A stretch of 64,000 bases of DNA from assembly GCA_900545885.1 (NCBI GenBank), contig URAF01000001.1:124001-188000 (forward strand), written 5' to 3'. Positions within the stretch are counted from its first letter, which is position 1. The number at the start of each line of letters is the position of its first letter. The stretch comes from an uncultured Eubacteriales bacterium (GTDB taxonomy: Bacteria > Bacillota > Clostridia > Christensenellales > CAG-917). A model generated the notes under the pieces. The model made no database searches, had not been told where the DNA came from, and saw nothing but the letters and a program-made list of their open reading frames with translations. A program made the translations under genes and the position numbers. Shown in pieces: positions 62,706 to 64,000 of this stretch.

Positions 62706-63191
62706 TTACTTTGCGTTGAGTTGTCTGTCTTTTTCGAGAACCGCGGCTTTGTCGGCTTCGCGTTTTGCCGCAAGTTTGGCGGCGAGTTCGGGCTCGCTTA
62801 CGGCGAGTATCTGAACGGCAAGCAAAGCGGCGTTTGCAGCTCCGTCGATTGCAACTGTCGCAACGGGAATGCCTGCGGGCATCTGAACCGTGGAAAGAAG
62901 CGCGTCAAGTCCGTCAAGCGTGGAACTTTTCACGGGGATGCCGATTACGGGAAGTACCGTTGAAGCGGCAAGAGCTCCCGCAAGGTGAGCGGCTTTGCCT
63001 GCGGCGGCAATGATTACGCCAAATCCGTTTTGGGCGGCGTTTTCCGCAAAAGATTTCGCTTCGAGAGGGGTGCGGTGCGCGGAATAAACGTGCGCTTCGT
63101 ACTCCACTCCGAATGCGGCAAGAGTGTCCATTGCTTTGCTGACGACGGGCAAATCGCTGTCGCTGCCCATGATTACGGCAACCTTTTTCAT
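62706..63191 (-). CDS. purE: N5-carboxyaminoimidazole ribonucleotide mutase PurE
   Basis: Converts N5-CAIR to CAIR (class I) or carboxylates AIR (class II). The 161 residues start [13 protein letters not shown] and contain the AHRTP loop (SAHRTPLEA) and [15 protein letters not shown] segment ([11 protein letters not shown]). Class I would need purK, which is not in the window. GGAGG precedes the ATG. It heads the operon. Confidence 0.96.
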   Translation of the reverse strand: MKKVAVIMGSDSDLPVVSKAMDTLAAFGVEYEAHVYSAHRTPLEAKSFAENAAQNGFGVIIAAAGKAAHLAGALAASTVLPVIGIPVKSSTLDGLDALLSTVQMPAGIPVATVAIDGAANAALLAVQILAVSEPELAAKLAAKREADKAAVLEKDRQLNAK

Positions 63192-63364
63192 ACTACCTCC
63201 GAACGTTCAAAAAAAGGCAGTTTGCACACGCAAAACTGCCCTGTTTATCCTATACAGCCGATTTCACGGCAGAAATCCGCACCGCACACCGCGCCGTAGT
63301 GAGAGGCGCTCGCGGGCAAACGGAATACCGTTTTTATGGATACATTTCCGCCTGAAAATTGCAT
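63192..63364 (-). promoter_or_regulatory. Structured leader of the purine operon
   Basis: About 173 bases between the predicted start and purE. On the minus strand it can form AAACGG-TATT-CCGTTT, then GCGCC-loop-GGCGC, then ATTT-loop-AAAT flanked by CGG, and last the terminator at 63209-63240. This is the layout of a transcription-attenuating riboswitch or protein-binding leader. I do not find the cores of the purine, ZTP, PRPP/ykkC, THF or T-box classes. Confidence 0.6.
63209..63240 (-). terminator. Intrinsic terminator within the purE leader
   Basis: Minus strand GGCAGTTTTGC, loop GTGT, GCAAACTGCC (one bulged base), followed by seven T. It ends 17 bases before purE, so it must be bypassed for operon expression. 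Confidence 0.85.
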
Positions 63365-63370
63365 AGTCAA

Positions 63371-63399
63371 ATAATACACCATTTAACGGTCGTTGTCAA
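63371..63399 (-). promoter_or_regulatory. Consensus promoter of the purine operon
   Basis: Minus strand: TTGACA (63394-63399), 17-base spacer ending TGG, TATTAT (63371-63376), an extended -10; predicted start near 63364. Confidence 0.82.
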
Positions 63400-63452
63400 A
63401 AATTTGAATGCGGTTTTTGAAAGAAAATAAAATATATTGCGGTTTTATGAAA

Positions 63453-63480
63453 ACGGCATACCACATTCGGTATGCCGTTC
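63453..63480 (-). terminator. Terminator of the zinc-ribbon gene
   Basis: AACGGCATACC, six-base loop, GGTATGCCGTT; leftward it is followed by TTCATAAAA, so the T-run is short. Confidence 0.65.
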
Positions 63481-63500
63481 CTCTGAATATCGTTGTTTTC

Positions 63501-64000
63501 TCATTCCGAACGGAGTTTTGCTCCGCAATACTGACAGAATTTCCCGCTGCCGTCGCCTGTCGGCGCGCCGCACGAAGGACAAAACGCGGGTTTTGACTCG
63601 TCTCTCACCATATCGACATACGCCGCATTCGGCATGGCAAGCGCGATATAATCGTCATACGCGGTTTTTGCATCCGCATCGGACATGGCAATCGACTTTT
63701 TCGCCACAACTACGTCGGCAACGATTTCGTAATCGGGCAGCAACCCCTGCGCAACGCATTTCTTGACCGTTTCGGCGGTGCGCGTCATATATGCGGCTTC
63801 CGCAACGGGGCTCAACGACACCAAAACGCTGTAATCGGAGCTTTCAACTCTGTCGAGGAGATTGACAAGTCCCGCAAGTCTTGCACGTTTTGTGCTGAAA
63901 ACGCTGAGCAAAGCGCCCCCTAGCACAAACCCGAAAAACGGTATCATCGCAAAAAACATATTGATTTTTCCCATTGTCGTGACGGTGGCAATTCCGACAG
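63501..64000 (-). CDS. Membrane protein with C-terminal zinc ribbon, 5' end probably outside the window
   Basis: A hydrophobic helix (MFFAMIPFFGFVLGGALL) is followed by about 100 mostly helical residues and a C-terminal zinc ribbon CPSCG...CQYCG. An ATG at 63974 would give 157 residues, but it has no ribosome binding site and the frame stays open to base 64000 with a plausible hydrophobic extension (GIATVTT). The protein therefore probably continues beyond the window. Function unknown; it resembles zinc-ribbon membrane proteins of no assigned role. Confidence 0.65.
   Translation of the reverse strand, partial: VGIATVTTMGKINMFFAMIPFFGFVLGGALLSVFSTKRARLAGLVNLLDRVESSDYSVLVSLSPVAEAAYMTRTAETVKKCVAQGLLPDYEIVADVVVAKKSIAMSDADAKTAYDDYIALAMPNAAYVDMVRDESKPAFCPSCGAPTGDGSGKFCQYCGAKLRSE

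Noticed and set aside
63195..63212. PurR box before purE
   Set aside because: CCGAACGTT resembles a PurBox half-site, but it lies between the terminator and the ribosome binding site and no second site is present.
63192..63364. Classical purine, ZTP or THF riboswitch
   Set aside because: The conserved cores were looked for by eye and not found. The leader is reported as unassigned.

Overview
The window (about half GC) looks like the chromosome of an endospore-forming member of the Firmicutes, most likely a Clostridia-type anaerobe. Support: the conserved blocks plsX-rnc-smc-ftsY-ylxM-ffh-rpsP-khpA-rimM-trmD and pta-ackA-rpmF, a spore germination protease (gpr) beside rpsT, a YlbJ-like sporulation membrane protein, a large Alu-containing SRP RNA, TTGACA/TATAAT promoters with 17-base spacers, and AGGAGG-type ribosome binding sites. 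Genus and species cannot be told from the sequence; the Clostridia placement is inference.

Layout. 1-6.4 kb: hemW (cut by the window edge) and lepA, a divergent glycerophosphodiesterase, then rplS followed by a lipoprotein-type membrane glycosyltransferase-like protein. 6.5-11.9 kb: leftward ylxM-ffh-rpsP-khpA-rimM-trmD-rbgA-rnhB-yraN, i.e. protein targeting, ribosome maturation and tRNA/RNA processing. 12.1-18.9 kb: leftward rpmF-plsX-rnc-smc-ftsY. 18.9-24.2 kb: leftward pta-ackA (acetate formation), and rightward tmcAL, a YlbJ-like gene and a sigma-region-4-like gene. 24.5-31.8 kb: leftward ileS, rRNA methyltransferase, pseudouridine synthase, acyl-CoA synthetase, sugar isomerase. 31.9-35.6 kb: tRNA-Gly, a two-gene ABC exporter, SRP RNA and pyridoxal kinase. 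35.7-40.1 kb: an EF-G paralogue, a glutamate-racemase-like gene, gpr and rpsT. 40.2-45.5 kb: a cell-surface locus (subtilisin, an alpha-CTD/WG-repeat protein, a secreted SH3 protein). 45.5-48.7 kb: tRNA-Pro with a duplicated 3' end, a LOG-family protein, an aminotransferase, and a divergent XRE-repressor/membrane-protein module. 48.7-51.4 kb: an inducible-looking VOC/old-yellow-enzyme operon. 51.5-63.4 kb: a leftward purine operon purE-purM-purN-purO-AICARFT-purD-purL-guaB-folD behind a structured leader with an intrinsic terminator. The window ends in a zinc-ribbon membrane protein.

The genes are mostly housekeeping. The purine operon makes IMP and XMP with folD supplying the one-carbon donor, but purF, purC, purB and purK are not in the window. 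PurH is split into an archaeal-type PurO cyclohydrolase and a free AICAR formyltransferase.

The most interesting signals are regulatory. Several rightward genes, plus gpr, have a -10 element about 5-6 bases before the start codon and no ribosome binding site, which suggests leaderless mRNAs alongside ordinary ones. Four copies of an 8-mer equal to a parS half-site lie just upstream of smc. The purE leader matches no riboswitch I recognise. A 60-base copy of the tRNA-Pro 3' end plus terminator lies 167 bases downstream of the original. An RNA polymerase alpha-CTD-like domain is fused to WG repeats. No CRISPR array, transposase or complete prophage was seen.
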